A stretch of DNA of 64,000 nucleotides from Burkholderia pyrrocinia (GTDB taxonomy: Bacteria > Pseudomonadota > Gammaproteobacteria > Burkholderiales > Burkholderiaceae). A program made the position numbers and the translations under genes. The stretch covers positions 1,798,001-1,862,000 of the forward strand of contig NZ_CP094460.1 of NCBI RefSeq assembly GCF_022809715.1, written 5' to 3'. Under the pieces are notes generated by a model that did not search any database, was not told the origin of the DNA, and saw only the letters and a program-made list of their open reading frames with translations. Below are positions 1 through 9,438 of this stretch, one piece after another (within the stretch, counting starts at the first letter, position 1; every line of letters begins with the position of its first letter).

Positions 1-1432
1 CGGGGTTCGACGTCGCGGGGAACGGCCCGCCGTGCACCATCGCATCGCACACCTCGACGCCGGTCGGATAACCGTTGACGAGCAGGCGCCCGGCCTTGCG
101 TTCGAGGATCGGCAGCAGCCGGCGCGCGAGCGGCTTGTCGTCGGCGTCCATCTGCAGCGTGGCCGTGAGCTGGCCTTCGAGCGCGTCGAGCACGTGCGCG
201 ACTTCGTCGAGATCGCCGCAGCGAACGATCAGCGACGCCGGCCCGAACACCTCGTGGCTGAACGCCGGCTCGGCCAGGAACGCCTGCGCGCCGACTTCGT
301 ACAGCGCGCCGCCCGCCTGACATTCGGTCTGCGCGGCCTCGCCCGCGCCGATTTCGCGCACGCCCGGCAGCTCGGCCAGCTTGCCGCGGCCGCTGCGATA
401 CGCATCGGCGATGCCGCGCGTGAGCATCACGCCGGCCGGCTTCTTCGCGAGCGCCTGCGCGGCGACGGCTTCGAAGCGGTCGAGATCGGGGCCGTCGATC
501 GCGAGCACGAGGCCGGGGTTCGTACAGAACTGGCCGACGCCGAGCGTCAGCGAATCGACGAAGCCCGTCGCGATCGCGTCGCCGCGCGCGGCGAGCGCGG
601 CCGGGAACAGCACGACGGGGTTGATGCTGCTCATTTCCGCGTAGACGGGAATCGGCTGCGGGCGCGCGTTCGCGAGCTGCACGAGCGCCATGCCGCCCTG
701 CCGCGAACCGGTGAACCCGACGGCCTGGATCGCCGGATGGCTGACGAGCGCCGCGCCGGTCACGCGGCCGGGGCCGATCAGCAGCGAGAACACGCCGGCC
801 GGCATCCCGCATTTCGCAACGGCGGCGCGGATCGCGCGGCCGACCAGCTCGGACGTGCCGAGGTGCGCTTCGTGCGCCTTCACGATCACCGGGCAGCCGG
901 CCGCGAGCGCCGACGCGGTATCGCCGCCGGCCACCGAGAACGCGAGCGGGAAGTTGCTCGCGCCGAACACGGCGACGGGCCCGAGCCCGACCTTCTGCAG
1001 CCGCAGGTCCGCGCGCGGCAGCGGCGTGCGCGCGGGCTGCGCGGGATCGATCGACGCGGCGAGGAAGCGCCCGTCGCGCACGACGCGCGCGAACAGCCGG
1101 AGCTGGCCGACGGTGCGGCCGCGCTCGCCCTGCAGCCGCGCGACGGGCAGGCCCGTTTCGGCGTGCGCGCGCTCGATCAGCGCGTCGCCGAGCGCGACGA
1201 TTTCATCCGCGATCGCGTCGAGAAACGCCGCGCGGGCCGCGAGCGGCTGCGCGCGGTACGCATCGAACGCGTCGCGCGCGAGTTCGCACGCGCGGTCGAC
1301 GTCGGCCTGCGTCGCGACGCCGAACGCCGGCGCATCGATTTGTGCGCCCTTCGTCGGGTCGAACGCGTGCAAGGGTCCGGCCGAGCCGGCCACCGCTTCG
1401 GCGCCGATCAGCATCTCTCCTGTCAGTTGCAT
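1..1432 (-). CDS. 2-oxoglutarate semialdehyde dehydrogenase (NADP+), 3' end cut by window
   Basis: Aldehyde dehydrogenase of the NADP-dependent 2-oxoglutarate (2,5-dioxovalerate) semialdehyde type, which oxidises the semialdehyde to 2-oxoglutarate at the end of non-phosphorylated pentose and hexarate breakdown. About 477 residues are visible; the family has about 525, so roughly 48 C-terminal residues lie beyond base 1. The catalytic Cys is in GQFCTNPG (about residue 303) and the general base Glu is near residue 266 (EMSSINP). FCTNPG is typical of this subgroup. The ATG at 1432 is preceded by GGAG. It is divergent from an MFS transporter of the glucarate/galactonate type, which fits a sugar-acid pathway. 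The subgroup is fairly sure; the exact physiological substrate is inferred. Confidence 0.85.
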   Translation of the reverse strand, partial: MQLTGEMLIGAEAVAGSAGPLHAFDPTKGAQIDAPAFGVATQADVDRACELARDAFDAYRAQPLAARAAFLDAIADEIVALGDALIERAHAETGLPVARLQGERGRTVGQLRLFARVVRDGRFLAASIDPAQPARTPLPRADLRLQKVGLGPVAVFGASNFPLAFSVAGGDTASALAAGCPVIVKAHEAHLGTSELVGRAIRAAVAKCGMPAGVFSLLIGPGRVTGAALVSHPAIQAVGFTGSRQGGMALVQLANARPQPIPVYAEMSSINPVVLFPAALAARGDAIATGFVDSLTLGVGQFCTNPGLVLAIDGPDLDRFEAVAAQALAKKPAGVMLTRGIADAYRSGRGKLAELPGVREIGAGEAAQTECQAGGALYEVGAQAFLAEPAFSHEVFGPASLIVRCGDLDEVAHVLDALEGQLTATLQMDADDKPLARRLLPILERKAGRLLVNGYPTGVEVCDAMVHGGPFPATSNP

Positions 1433-1683
1433 GGGGTGTGCTCCGTGGTTCGGGAATGGATTGTTCATTGTAGCTCAACAGATACGATGTCTGCCGACGT
1501 CAATTCATCGTTCGCGCCGACTTCCGGCCGTCCCATGGCGCACCTGAAATCCTCTTCCAGTCAACCTTATCACGGCATTCTCACTATCTGGCATCGCTCG
1601 TCAAAGGGAAAACCCGAGGTTTCTGCATCCGGGCATTGCTCATAAACTTCCGCCCATGTCATACGACGACGTACTACATTAAC

Positions 1684-3060
1684 ATGCCCAATCAGACCAC
1701 CCCTCGCGATCTCCCGGTCGACCTCGCGCGCACCGCGCGCCGGACTGCCGTGCGCTACTGGATCCTGGCGATGCTGTTCGTCGTCACGACGCTCAACTAC
1801 GCGGACCGCGCGACGCTGTCGATTACCGGTACGCCGATCCGCAAGGCGTTCGGCATCGATCCGGTGACGATGGGCTACATCTTCTCGGCGTTCAGCTGGG
1901 CGTACGTGCTCGCGCAACTGCCGAGCGGCTGGCTGCTCGACCGCTTCGGCGCGCGGCGCGTGTATGCGGCGAGCATCTTCCTGTGGTCGGCGTTCACGCT
2001 GCTGCAGAGCACGATCGGCCTCGGCGGCAGCGCCGCGTTCGCCGTCGCCGCGCTGTTCGCGATGCGCTTCGCGGTCGGCATCGCCGAAGCGCCCGCGTTC
2101 CCCGCCAATGCGAAGGTCGTCGCGAGCTGGTTTCCGACCGCCGAGCGCGGCACCGCGTCGGCGATCTTCAACGCCGCGCAGTATTTCGCGGCCGTGGTGT
2201 TCTCGCCGCTGATGGCGTGGCTCACGCATGCGTACGGCTGGCATCACGTGTACCTGTGGCTCGGCCTCGCTGGCATCGCGCTTGCGTTCCTGTGGCTGCG
2301 TGTGATGAAGGATCCGGCCGACCATCCGGCCGTGAACCGCGCGGAGCTCGACCATATCGAGCAGGGCGGCGGCCTCGTGCGATCGAAGTCGCGCGGCACC
2401 GGTCCGGCGTCCGAAGGCAGCCGCGTCGCCGGCTGGTATTACGTGCGCCAGCTTCTGTCGAACCGGATGCTGATCGGCGTGTATCTCGGCCAGTACTGCG
2501 TGAACGTGCTCACGTACTTCTTCCTCACGTGGTTCCCGATCTACCTCGTGCAGGCGCGCGGCATGTCGCTGCTGAAGGCCGGTTTCATGACGTCTCTGCC
2601 CGCGATCTGCGGGTTTCTCGGCGGCGTGCTCGGCGGGATGCTGTCGGACGCGCTGATCCGCCGCGGCGTGTCGCTGACGCTCGCGCGCAAGATCCCGATC
2701 GTCGGCGGGATGCTGCTGTCGATGGTCATCATCGGCTGCAATTACGTCGACAGCGAAGCGCTCGTGATCGTGCTGATGGCCGTGTCGTTCTTCGGCAAGG
2801 GGATCGGCTCGCTCGGCTGGGCCGTGGTCGCGGATACCGCGCCGAAGGAAGCGATCGGCCTGTCGGGCAGCCTGTTCAACATGTTCGGCAACACGGCCGG
2901 CATCGTCGCGCCGATCGCGATCGGCTACCTGGTCGGCGCGAGCGGCTCGTTCAACGGCGCGCTCGTGTTCGTCGGGCTGAACGCGCTCGTCACCGTGTTC
3001 AGCTATCTCGTGATCGTGAAGGACATCAAGCGGGTCGAGCTGCGCCATCGCGACGCGTGA
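1684..3060 (+). CDS. MFS transporter, glucarate/galactonate (ACS) type
   Basis: A 458-residue inner-membrane major facilitator with twelve predicted hydrophobic segments. It has the anion:cation symporter family signature NYADRATLSI after the first helix start and a DRFGARR loop between helices 2 and 3. Members of this family (GudP, GarP, D-galactonate transporters) import sugar acids with protons. I chose the ATG at 1684 over an in-frame TTG at 1636 because the intervening 16 residues do not look like transporter sequence; neither start has a strong ribosome site. The gene is divergent from a 2-oxoglutarate semialdehyde dehydrogenase, suggesting uptake of a hexarate or pentonate that is then oxidised. 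The substrate is not determined by the sequence. Confidence 0.85.
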   Translation: MPNQTTPRDLPVDLARTARRTAVRYWILAMLFVVTTLNYADRATLSITGTPIRKAFGIDPVTMGYIFSAFSWAYVLAQLPSGWLLDRFGARRVYAASIFLWSAFTLLQSTIGLGGSAAFAVAALFAMRFAVGIAEAPAFPANAKVVASWFPTAERGTASAIFNAAQYFAAVVFSPLMAWLTHAYGWHHVYLWLGLAGIALAFLWLRVMKDPADHPAVNRAELDHIEQGGGLVRSKSRGTGPASEGSRVAGWYYVRQLLSNRMLIGVYLGQYCVNVLTYFFLTWFPIYLVQARGMSLLKAGFMTSLPAICGFLGGVLGGMLSDALIRRGVSLTLARKIPIVGGMLLSMVIIGCNYVDSEALVIVLMAVSFFGKGIGSLGWAVVADTAPKEAIGLSGSLFNMFGNTAGIVAPIAIGYLVGASGSFNGALVFVGLNALVTVFSYLVIVKDIKRVELRHRDA

Positions 3061-3099
3061 ACTTCGGCGGAAAATTTCGGCGGAAATGGATGGAAGACG

Positions 3100-3127
3100 A
3101 CGGCGGCCGCGTAACAGCGGCCGCCGT
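3100..3127. terminator. bidirectional hairpin terminator between convergent genes
   Basis: A perfect 11-bp stem ACGGCGGCCGC / GCGGCCGCCGT with a 6-nt loop lies between the converging ends of the MFS gene and the M50 protease gene. Only a short T-rich run (TTCTTG) follows, so it may work as a terminator in both directions or simply protect 3' ends. Confidence 0.6.
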
Positions 3128-3134
3128 TCTTGCA

Positions 3135-3860
3135 TCAGGTCGCGGAATGCACGACGCGCAGCATGTCGTGCACGCCGGACGTCATCAGCGCGAGGAACGC
3201 GAGCAGGCCGACGTAGCAGAGCGCGTACGTCGTCTTCGTCTCGATCGACGTTGCGTAGTACACACGGTTCTCCGGCGCATCGGGATCGTAGCGCCACGCG
3301 CGCTTCAGCTGCGGCAGCGCGAGGATCGCCATCACGATCAGCAGCGGGCTCGGGCGATACACGAACAGCGCGATCAGCACCGGCACGCCCGCGAACCAGA
3401 TGCGCGGCGACAGCACCGCGGTGATCCGCCCGCCGTCGAACGGCGACAGCGGAATCATGTTGAACAGGTTCAGGAAGAAGCCCGTGTACGACAGCGCGAG
3501 CAGCAGGTTGCTGTCGTAGTGGCGTGCAGCCGCGTAGCAGGCCAGCGCGCCGAGCGTGCCGACGAACGGCCCGGCGAGCCCGACGTACGCTTCGGTTTCC
3601 GCGTCGTGCGGCATCTCCTTCAGCTGGATCCATGCGCCGACGAACGGGATGAACGTCGGCAGCCCGACGTCGAGCCCGCGCCGCTGCGCGGCCAGGTAGT
3701 GGCCGGCCTCGTGCACCAGCAGCAGCGCGACGAAACCGGCCGCGAACCGCCAGCCGTAGAACAGCGCGTAGACCGCGATCGACGCCAGCATGGTGCCCGC
3801 CGAAACGAGTACCTTGCCGAGCTTGAGGCCGCCGAAGATCAGCAGCAACAGCTTCGTCAT
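3135..3860 (-). CDS. site-2 protease family (M50) membrane metalloprotease
   Basis: A 241-residue polytopic membrane protein with the M50 zinc motif HEAGH (VHEAGHYLAAQRRG), a GPF segment and the second-ligand region NMIPLSPFDGGR, which is the NPxxPxDGG signature of intramembrane site-2 proteases. Such enzymes cut membrane-bound substrates within the bilayer. It is short, without PDZ or CBS domains. Its ATG overlaps the stop of the upstream DUF2167 gene by 4 bp (ATGA), so the two are translationally coupled and probably act together. The substrate is unknown. The membrane protein family assignment is firm; the role in cleaving or processing the DUF2167 partner is only a possibility. Confidence 0.87.
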   Translation of the reverse strand: MTKLLLLIFGGLKLGKVLVSAGTMLASIAVYALFYGWRFAAGFVALLLVHEAGHYLAAQRRGLDVGLPTFIPFVGAWIQLKEMPHDAETEAYVGLAGPFVGTLGALACYAAARHYDSNLLLALSYTGFFLNLFNMIPLSPFDGGRITAVLSPRIWFAGVPVLIALFVYRPSPLLIVMAILALPQLKRAWRYDPDAPENRVYYATSIETKTTYALCYVGLLAFLALMTSGVHDMLRVVHSAT

Positions 3861-4816
3861 TCCTTGCGCTCCGCGCCGGATACGTCGGAAGCATCGGCGA
3901 CGGCCGGCACCGCGGCCGGCTTCGGCTTGCGCCCGAAGAAGCGCTTCAGCGCCGCGCCGCCGGCCAGCAGCGCGACCGCGCCGATCTTGAAGAACTTCAC
4001 CGCGAACGCGCCGATCAGCGCGAGCAGGCCGAGCTTCTTCGCGCCGACGCCGACGATCAGCGCCGCGAGGCCGTACTCGGCGACATGGTCGGTCGACTTG
4101 TTGAAATCGGCATAGCGTTTGCCGTCGTTGAAGCTGATGTTCGACAGCAGGCCGTCGGCCGATGCCTTGTACTTCGGCAGATCGGCCAGCGTCGACGCCA
4201 TCGTCAGCGACAGGTAGCCGTCGCGGCCGAGCACGAGCGTCCGGTAGTTCACGCCGTCGTTCGCGGCATTCGGGGCCGCACCCTTGTCGCGGATGATCGC
4301 GGACCACACGAGCCGGTGCGTGGCCGCGTCGTACGCGGGCGCTTTTGCCCAGCCGACCACCTCGGTTTCGGGCAGGCCGCGTTCCTTGCGTGCCGGGTTG
4401 TTTTCCTCGGTGCCGGCCTGCAGGTTCTTCAGCAGTTCGTCGGGCTTCCAGTCCTTCGCGTCGTCGTCGCGGATGTAGCCGCTCGGCTCGAACGACACGA
4501 CCGAAATCCAGTCGGCGTCGGGATCGTCGGGCAGCACGAGGCCGACCAGCTTCGATTCGTCGACCGAGTTGCCCATCGACCGCAGGTAGCGGCCGGCTTC
4601 GGCGGCCGGCACGAACGACTCGCCGGCCTTCAGCTTCAGCACGGCTTCGTGCTTCACGTCGATGTCGGCCGGCCCTTTGACGACGGCCTCGTTGGCGGCC
4701 GCGGCGGCGGCCCTCATTTCCACCTGCGCAGCTTCGGTCTGCGCATGGCCGCTGGTCGCGGCGAGTGCGAGCGTCGCCACGCAGGCGAGCCGGACGGCAA
4801 GCGTTTTCATTTTCAT
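3857..4816 (-). CDS. DUF2167 exported membrane-anchored protein
   Basis: A 319-residue protein with a Sec signal peptide (cleavage after GHAQ near residue 26), a DUF2167-type periplasmic region (residues about 40-260, with the segments GWAKAPAYDAATHRLVWS and NDGVNYRTLVLGRDGYLS) and a C-terminal hydrophobic stretch followed by a basic tail (GRKPKP). The function of DUF2167 is not established. ATG at 4816 was chosen because AGGGGAAT precedes it; a second ATG lies two codons in. It forms an operon with the M50 protease through an ATGA overlap. The family call is confident; I cannot assign a function. Confidence 0.85.
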   Translation of the reverse strand: MKMKTLAVRLACVATLALAATSGHAQTEAAQVEMRAAAAAANEAVVKGPADIDVKHEAVLKLKAGESFVPAAEAGRYLRSMGNSVDESKLVGLVLPDDPDADWISVVSFEPSGYIRDDDAKDWKPDELLKNLQAGTEENNPARKERGLPETEVVGWAKAPAYDAATHRLVWSAIIRDKGAAPNAANDGVNYRTLVLGRDGYLSLTMASTLADLPKYKASADGLLSNISFNDGKRYADFNKSTDHVAEYGLAALIVGVGAKKLGLLALIGAFAVKFFKIGAVALLAGGAALKRFFGRKPKPAAVPAVADASDVSGAERKE

Positions 4817-5012
4817 TGTTGGATTCCCCTGGAATGCCTTGTTGTAAACGTGCGCGGAACCGGCCCATGCGTTGTTGTCGCGGGTCCGGAATCGCCTCTC
4901 AGGTGGCACGGAGGCTATGGTAACGCAGCGCCGGGGGCGCCCGGGGGGAACGGCGCGATGCTTACGTCGCAGGTAATGCCCAACGTGCGCGGGATTGCCT
5001 ATCATCTGCTGC

Positions 5013-5861
5013 ATGAACCCGACCGCCGCCCTCCATTCGCCCTCCCCGTCCGCCGGCCGCGCGTCCGGCATCGGCCCGCTGCTGCGCACGTGGCGCCAGC
5101 GCCGGCGCCTGAGCCAGATGGCGCTCGCGCTCGACGCGGAAGTCTCCGCGCGCCACCTGAGCTTCGTCGAATCGGGCCGCGCACAGCCGAGCCGCGAGAT
5201 GGTGCTGCATCTCGCGGAGCGGCTCGACGTGCCGCTGCGCGAACGCAATGCGCTACTGGTTGCGGCCGGCTTTGCGCCGCTGTTTCGCGAACGGCCGTTC
5301 TCGGATCCGCAACTGGATGCCGCACGCCATGCGGTCGAGGCCGTGCTGCGCGGCCATGAGCCATACCCGGCGCTAGCGGTCGACCGCCACTGGACGCTGC
5401 TCGCCGCGAACCGGATGCTCGGCGCGCTGGTCGCGCAGGCCGATCCGTCGCTGCTGCAGCCGCCCGTCAACGTGCTGCGGCTGAGCCTGCATCCGGACGG
5501 CCTCGCGTCGCAGATCGTCAACTGGCATGAATGGCGCGCGCACATCCTGCATCGGCTGCAGCGGCAGATCGATGCGAGCGGCGACCGCACGCTGCATGCG
5601 CTGCGCGACGAGCTCGCCGCGTATCCGGCGCCGGCCGGCCAGCGCGACGACGCGCACGCGCGCACCGACTTCGCGGATATTGCCGTGCCGCTGCGGCTGC
5701 GCACCGCGGGCGGCGAGCTGACGTTCTTCAGTACGACGACGGTGTTCGGCACGCCGGTCGACGTGACGCTGTCGGAACTCGCGATCGAGGCGTTCTTTCC
5801 GGCGAATCCGGAAACGGTGGACGCGATGCGGAAGCTGGCGGACGCGTTGGCAGCGCAATGA
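5013..5861 (+). CDS. XRE-family regulator with MmyB-like C-terminal domain
   Basis: A 282-residue cytoplasmic transcription factor. Residues about 20-80 form an XRE helix-turn-helix (LLRTWRQRRRLSQMALAL, then SARHLSFVESGRAQPSREMV). The rest (about 95-280) is the MmyB-like PAS-type ligand-binding domain, with the typical YPALAVDRHWTLLAANRML and the closing TTTVFGTPVDVTLSELAIE. These regulators, common in actinobacteria and Burkholderia, often bind fatty-acid-like ligands and control neighbouring oxidoreductases; no such neighbour is evident here. It converges with a LysE exporter gene with only 6 bp between stops. The family is secure; target and ligand are unknown. Confidence 0.88.
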   Translation: MNPTAALHSPSPSAGRASGIGPLLRTWRQRRRLSQMALALDAEVSARHLSFVESGRAQPSREMVLHLAERLDVPLRERNALLVAAGFAPLFRERPFSDPQLDAARHAVEAVLRGHEPYPALAVDRHWTLLAANRMLGALVAQADPSLLQPPVNVLRLSLHPDGLASQIVNWHEWRAHILHRLQRQIDASGDRTLHALRDELAAYPAPAGQRDDAHARTDFADIAVPLRLRTAGGELTFFSTTTVFGTPVDVTLSELAIEAFFPANPETVDAMRKLADALAAQ

Positions 5862-5867
5862 TCGCCC

Positions 5868-6494
5868 TCAGCGGCGCTCAAATGCCAGCTTTACACCCAG
5901 CGCCAACAGGACCACACCGCTGAAGCGGTGCATGCGGGTCAGGATGCGCGGATTGCGGCGAATCGACGCCGACAGCAGGCCGGCGAACAGCGCGACCGGC
6001 CCCTTGACGAGAAACGTCAGGCCGGCAAACGTCGCACCCAGCACGAACAGCGACAGCATCGGATGCGCGGCGCCCGCGGAGACGAACTGCGGCAGGAACG
6101 CCAGATAGAAGAGCGCGACCTTCGGATTCGACACGTTGGACAGCGCGCCTTGCGCGAACGTGCGCAGCCGCGATTCCGGCGCACCACGGCTGCTTGCGAG
6201 CGCCAGCTCGCCCGACGAACGCAGCAGCGTGATGCCGAGGTACAGCAGGTACAGCGCGCCGATCACTTTCAGCGCAGTGAACAGCCATTCGGATGCCTGA
6301 AGAAGTGCGCCCAGCCCCAGCGTCGCGAGCATCGTGTGCATGAGCAGCCCGACGCTGACGCCCGCCGCGGTCAGGAGGCCCGCGCGCATGCCGCCGGACA
6401 GCGTGCGCGACATCACGAGAACCATGTCCTGGCCCGGCGTGACGATGATCAGAAGGGACGTGGCGATGAACGGCAGCCAGGATACGTGCAGCAT
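5868..6494 (-). CDS. LysE/RhtB family amino acid exporter
   Basis: A 208-residue integral membrane protein with six hydrophobic segments and the LysE/RhtB hallmarks: TPGQDMVLVMSR near the N-terminus, and GALSNVSNPKVALFYLAFLPQF in the middle. The family exports amino acids or related metabolites. The ATG at 6494 has AGGAGA upstream. An Lrp/AsnC regulator is transcribed divergently from 6684, the usual pairing in which the regulator senses the amino acid that the exporter removes. The substrate is not readable from the sequence. Confidence 0.88.
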   Translation of the reverse strand: MLHVSWLPFIATSLLIIVTPGQDMVLVMSRTLSGGMRAGLLTAAGVSVGLLMHTMLATLGLGALLQASEWLFTALKVIGALYLLYLGITLLRSSGELALASSRGAPESRLRTFAQGALSNVSNPKVALFYLAFLPQFVSAGAAHPMLSLFVLGATFAGLTFLVKGPVALFAGLLSASIRRNPRILTRMHRFSGVVLLALGVKLAFERR

Positions 6495-6683
6495 GGGAGA
6501 TCTCCTGAAGGGGATTGCCGGGGGACGGGAATCGCGCGCGCCGTGTGCGACGCCAGCGCGTTGCACAGGCCGGCCGGTCGTCAGATTATCGGTGCCTTCC
6601 GGTGGAGATTGGATGCGTATTTGGCTACTTCGAATACTAAATTTGGAGCTATTCTCTAATATTCACATTCACGATAGTCAAAA

Positions 6684-7148
6684 ATGTCAACCAAGCTGGA
6701 CGCGATCGACCGGCGCATTCTGCGTGCGTTGCAACAGAATTCGAACCAGACGAATGCCGAACTCGCGCAACAGGCCGGACTCTCGGCCACGCCCTGCCTG
6801 CGTCGCGTTCACCTGCTCGAGGAGCAGGGCGTCATCGACGCCTATGTCGCGCTGCTGAACCCCGTCGCCGTCGACCTGAGGTTTACGGCGTTCGTGCGCG
6901 TCACGCTGGAGCGCCAGGACAAGACGACGGTCGAGCGCTTCGCGCGCGAAATGGAGCAAGCGCCCGAAGTACTCGAATGTCATCTGATGGCCGGCAGCTA
7001 CGACTACCTGCTGCGCGTCATCGCCCGGGATCTCGATGACTATCAACGCTTCCAGATGGAAACGCTCACGCAGATCGAAGGCGTACGCAACGTCGAAACC
7101 GAGATTCCGCTGAAGCGCATCAAGCAGACGGTCCGCCTGCCGATCTAG
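6684..7148 (+). CDS. Lrp/AsnC family transcriptional regulator
   Basis: A 154-residue regulator with an N-terminal winged helix-turn-helix (residues about 5-60: LDAIDRRILRALQQNS, AELAQQAGLSATPCLRRV) and a C-terminal RAM/AsnC ligand domain (about 70-145: VLECHLMAGSYDYLLRVIARD, the standard VxxxxxxxGxxDYLL signature). It is complete and of normal length. Lrp proteins form octamers and sense amino acids. Divergence from the LysE exporter suggests that it controls that gene. The intergenic region is AT-rich (TTTGGAGCTATTCTCTAATA near 6640-6660), as expected for an Lrp site, but I do not claim a defined operator. Confidence 0.9.
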   Translation: MSTKLDAIDRRILRALQQNSNQTNAELAQQAGLSATPCLRRVHLLEEQGVIDAYVALLNPVAVDLRFTAFVRVTLERQDKTTVERFAREMEQAPEVLECHLMAGSYDYLLRVIARDLDDYQRFQMETLTQIEGVRNVETEIPLKRIKQTVRLPI

Positions 7149-7324
7149 GCATCCAGAAACGTGACGGCCTGCCACTGCGCTTCGCGGTGCCGCCGAGGCA
7201 CCGGTTCGGCACCCACCGAAGGCGGCAGCGGCATTGCGCATGTCAGCCGATAGAACATTGGCCTACGCCCCCGTGCCGCCGGAAGGCCGCGCTTCCGTCG
7301 AGCAATGACGGAGCACGCGCTCAC

Positions 7325-8536
7325 TTACGTATAGAGTGACGCCGGCGGCAATTCTCCCTTCAGCGCAAACCGGCCAACGTCACGCAGCCGATAGTCGAGC
7401 GGATCGTGCAGCGTATGTGTGCGCGCGTTCCGCCAGAAACGGTCGAGGCCGAGCGACGCAGCCGTCGCACGCGCGCCGCATGCGTCGAACAGCGCCTCGC
7501 CGTTGTCGAGCGCCGCGCGCTGCGCGACGATCTTCGCGTCCGATACCGCGAGCGCCACCTCCGCTCGCTCATCCGACGTCAGCGCATCGTGCCGCGCCCA
7601 CGCGTGCTGCAACGCGCCGGCCGCGCGATCGGCCAGCGCCGCCGCGGCAACGGCCCGCACGCGCATGTCGCCGAAGCGCTGCAGCGTGTACGGATCGTCG
7701 CTCGCCTGCGCGGCGTCCGAGTGAATCCACGGCCGGCCATGCTTCAGCACATAATCGCGCGCTTCCGTCAGCGCGCCTTCCGCAAGCCCGACGAACAGAT
7801 TCGTCAGCACGAGCTGCGACACGAGCGTGCGCAGCGTCGCGCGCGGCGTCGGCGGCGTCTCGGAACGGTGCAGCACCTCGTCCGGCGCGAGCGTCACGCC
7901 GTCGAAGCGCACGCTGCCGCTGTCGGTCTGGCGCTGGCCGATCGGGTCCCAGTCGTCGTTGACCGCGATCCCCGGGCGATCGGTCGGCACCACGCCGAAC
8001 ACGGTGCGGCCGGTTTCCGGATCGTGCGCGGACACCGTCATCCGCTGCGAACCGCGCGTGCCCGAACAGAAGCCCTTCACGCCGTCGAGCCGGTAGCCGC
8101 CGTCCGGCGTCGCGGTCGCAACGAGACGCGTGTCGAGCGGATTGACCGCATTGCCCCACCACCAGCGCTGCTCGACCGTGCCGCGCAGATAACGTTCGCG
8201 CTGCGCGGCGCTGCCCCATACGTCGACGCTCACCACCTGCAGGCACTGGAACCCGACGAGATGCGCGAGCGCACTGTCGACTCGCGCGATCTGTCGGATC
8301 GCGTCGTAGATCGCGGGCCACGCGGCTTCCTGCCCGCCGAACGCGCGCGGCACCGCGAGCGTCAGCAGGCCCGCGTCGGCGAGCCACTGTTTCTCCTGCG
8401 CCGCGTGACCGCCCGCGCGGTCACGTGCGGCGGCGGTTGCACGCAGTGCGTCGATAACGCGTGCAAGTGCGTCCCGATCGATTGCTGACACATCCGTTGC
8501 CGCGGCGAGCGTCGCCGGGCCGCGTGGATCGTTCAT
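7325..8536 (-). CDS. acyl-CoA dehydrogenase-like flavoprotein (DszC/SfnB-type)
   Basis: A 403-residue protein with the acyl-CoA dehydrogenase fold: N-terminal helical part (LLTLAVPRAFGGQEAAWP), beta domain (GVKGFCSGTRGSQRMTV) and C-terminal helical domain. It most resembles the subgroup of flavin-dependent monooxygenases and related enzymes (DszC, SfnB) found with organosulfur genes, rather than fatty-acid dehydrogenases. It is the last gene of a six-gene minus-strand operon with a methionine-type ABC importer and an FMN monooxygenase, and its ATG overlaps the preceding stop by 4 bp. The inferred role is oxidation of an imported organosulfur compound; the reaction is not known. Confidence 0.78.
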   Translation of the reverse strand: MNDPRGPATLAAATDVSAIDRDALARVIDALRATAAARDRAGGHAAQEKQWLADAGLLTLAVPRAFGGQEAAWPAIYDAIRQIARVDSALAHLVGFQCLQVVSVDVWGSAAQRERYLRGTVEQRWWWGNAVNPLDTRLVATATPDGGYRLDGVKGFCSGTRGSQRMTVSAHDPETGRTVFGVVPTDRPGIAVNDDWDPIGQRQTDSGSVRFDGVTLAPDEVLHRSETPPTPRATLRTLVSQLVLTNLFVGLAEGALTEARDYVLKHGRPWIHSDAAQASDDPYTLQRFGDMRVRAVAAAALADRAAGALQHAWARHDALTSDERAEVALAVSDAKIVAQRAALDNGEALFDACGARATAASLGLDRFWRNARTHTLHDPLDYRLRDVGRFALKGELPPASLYT

Positions 8537-9384
8537 GCGACGGCTTCCTGTTCCTGGGTCGAGACGGCGTCCGACAACGGCACGAGTTTCCCGAGTTCGC
8601 GCCTGCCGGTCAACCGCGACAGGATCTCGCGCCGCCAGTCGTCGTAGATCGCGCGGTATTCAGCGATATCCGCGCCGAACACATGCGCGGTATGCGCGTA
8701 CTCGTCGTGCAGATAACCGTCGAGCCGAGCCTGCGTTTCCTCGTCGGCCTCGATCACGCGATCGATCAGCGCGTCGCGTTCCGCCGCCGGCAGCGCGGCG
8801 AGCTTGTCGAACCACCACTGGACGATCTGCACGCGATGCCACTCCTCGTCCGGCCGGATCCGGTTCTCGCCGTGCTCGCGCATCGCGCCGTCGCCGATGC
8901 GGCCGGTCTTGCGCTGGATCCACAGCTTCGCGAGGATGTGCAGCTCGTAATGCCATTCGAACGCGAGAAAACCCGCCACGTCGCGCACCGCGATATCGCC
9001 GATGCGCGCCCAGTGCGCGGCGACGAGCCGGTCGACTTCCGGCAGCGGATCGCGCCCCGTCAGTTCGGTCACGCGCTCGCGGCCGATCACCGCATGCGCG
9101 CCGTCGTCGCCGAGCTGGCGCGACAGGATCAGCTGGAAATGCGGATCGTCGCGGAACAGCGTGTCGATCGCCTTCGCGACGACCTGCACGATGAACAGGT
9201 CGTGCGACGCCATCTTCGTGTAGTAGTCGGCGACGGCGGCCAGTTCGTCCGCGTTGGACGGCTCGCGCGGCGGCGTGGTCAGCTTGGTCGGGAAGCCGGG
9301 ACGATGGCGTCGCGCCACGTCGAGAAACAGCGCTTCCTCGAATTCTCCGTTCCATTCGCGCGGCGCGCCGATGGGCAAGGTCAT
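8533..9384 (-). CDS. unrecognised ferritin-like helical protein in sulfur operon
   Basis: A 283-residue, mostly helical cytoplasmic protein that I do not recognise as a named family. It carries many paired acid/His motifs spaced as in helical diiron proteins: HD at 61-62, QLGDDGAH (90-97), EWHYELH (143-149), EEWH (180-183) and HDEYAHTAH (226-234). This suggests a ferritin-like or haem-oxygenase-like metal site, but the ligand set is inferred by eye only. The ATG at 9384 was chosen over an upstream in-frame start because the extra 17 residues look non-coding; GAGAG lies upstream. It is coupled (ATGA) to the flavoprotein downstream and follows metI. Confidence 0.6.
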   Translation of the reverse strand: MTLPIGAPREWNGEFEEALFLDVARRHRPGFPTKLTTPPREPSNADELAAVADYYTKMASHDLFIVQVVAKAIDTLFRDDPHFQLILSRQLGDDGAHAVIGRERVTELTGRDPLPEVDRLVAAHWARIGDIAVRDVAGFLAFEWHYELHILAKLWIQRKTGRIGDGAMREHGENRIRPDEEWHRVQIVQWWFDKLAALPAAERDALIDRVIEADEETQARLDGYLHDEYAHTAHVFGADIAEYRAIYDDWRREILSRLTGRRELGKLVPLSDAVSTQEQEAVA

Positions 9385-9438
9385 AGGTATTGCTCTCTCA
9401 GGATCATGAATGAAGCGAGCGAGTGCTTGTGGCACTGC

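Noticed and set aside
7186..7204. CGGTGCC / GGCACCG hairpin between the Lrp and flavoprotein genes
   Set aside because: Seven-bp stem with no T tract on either side; in DNA this GC-rich such stems are common by chance.
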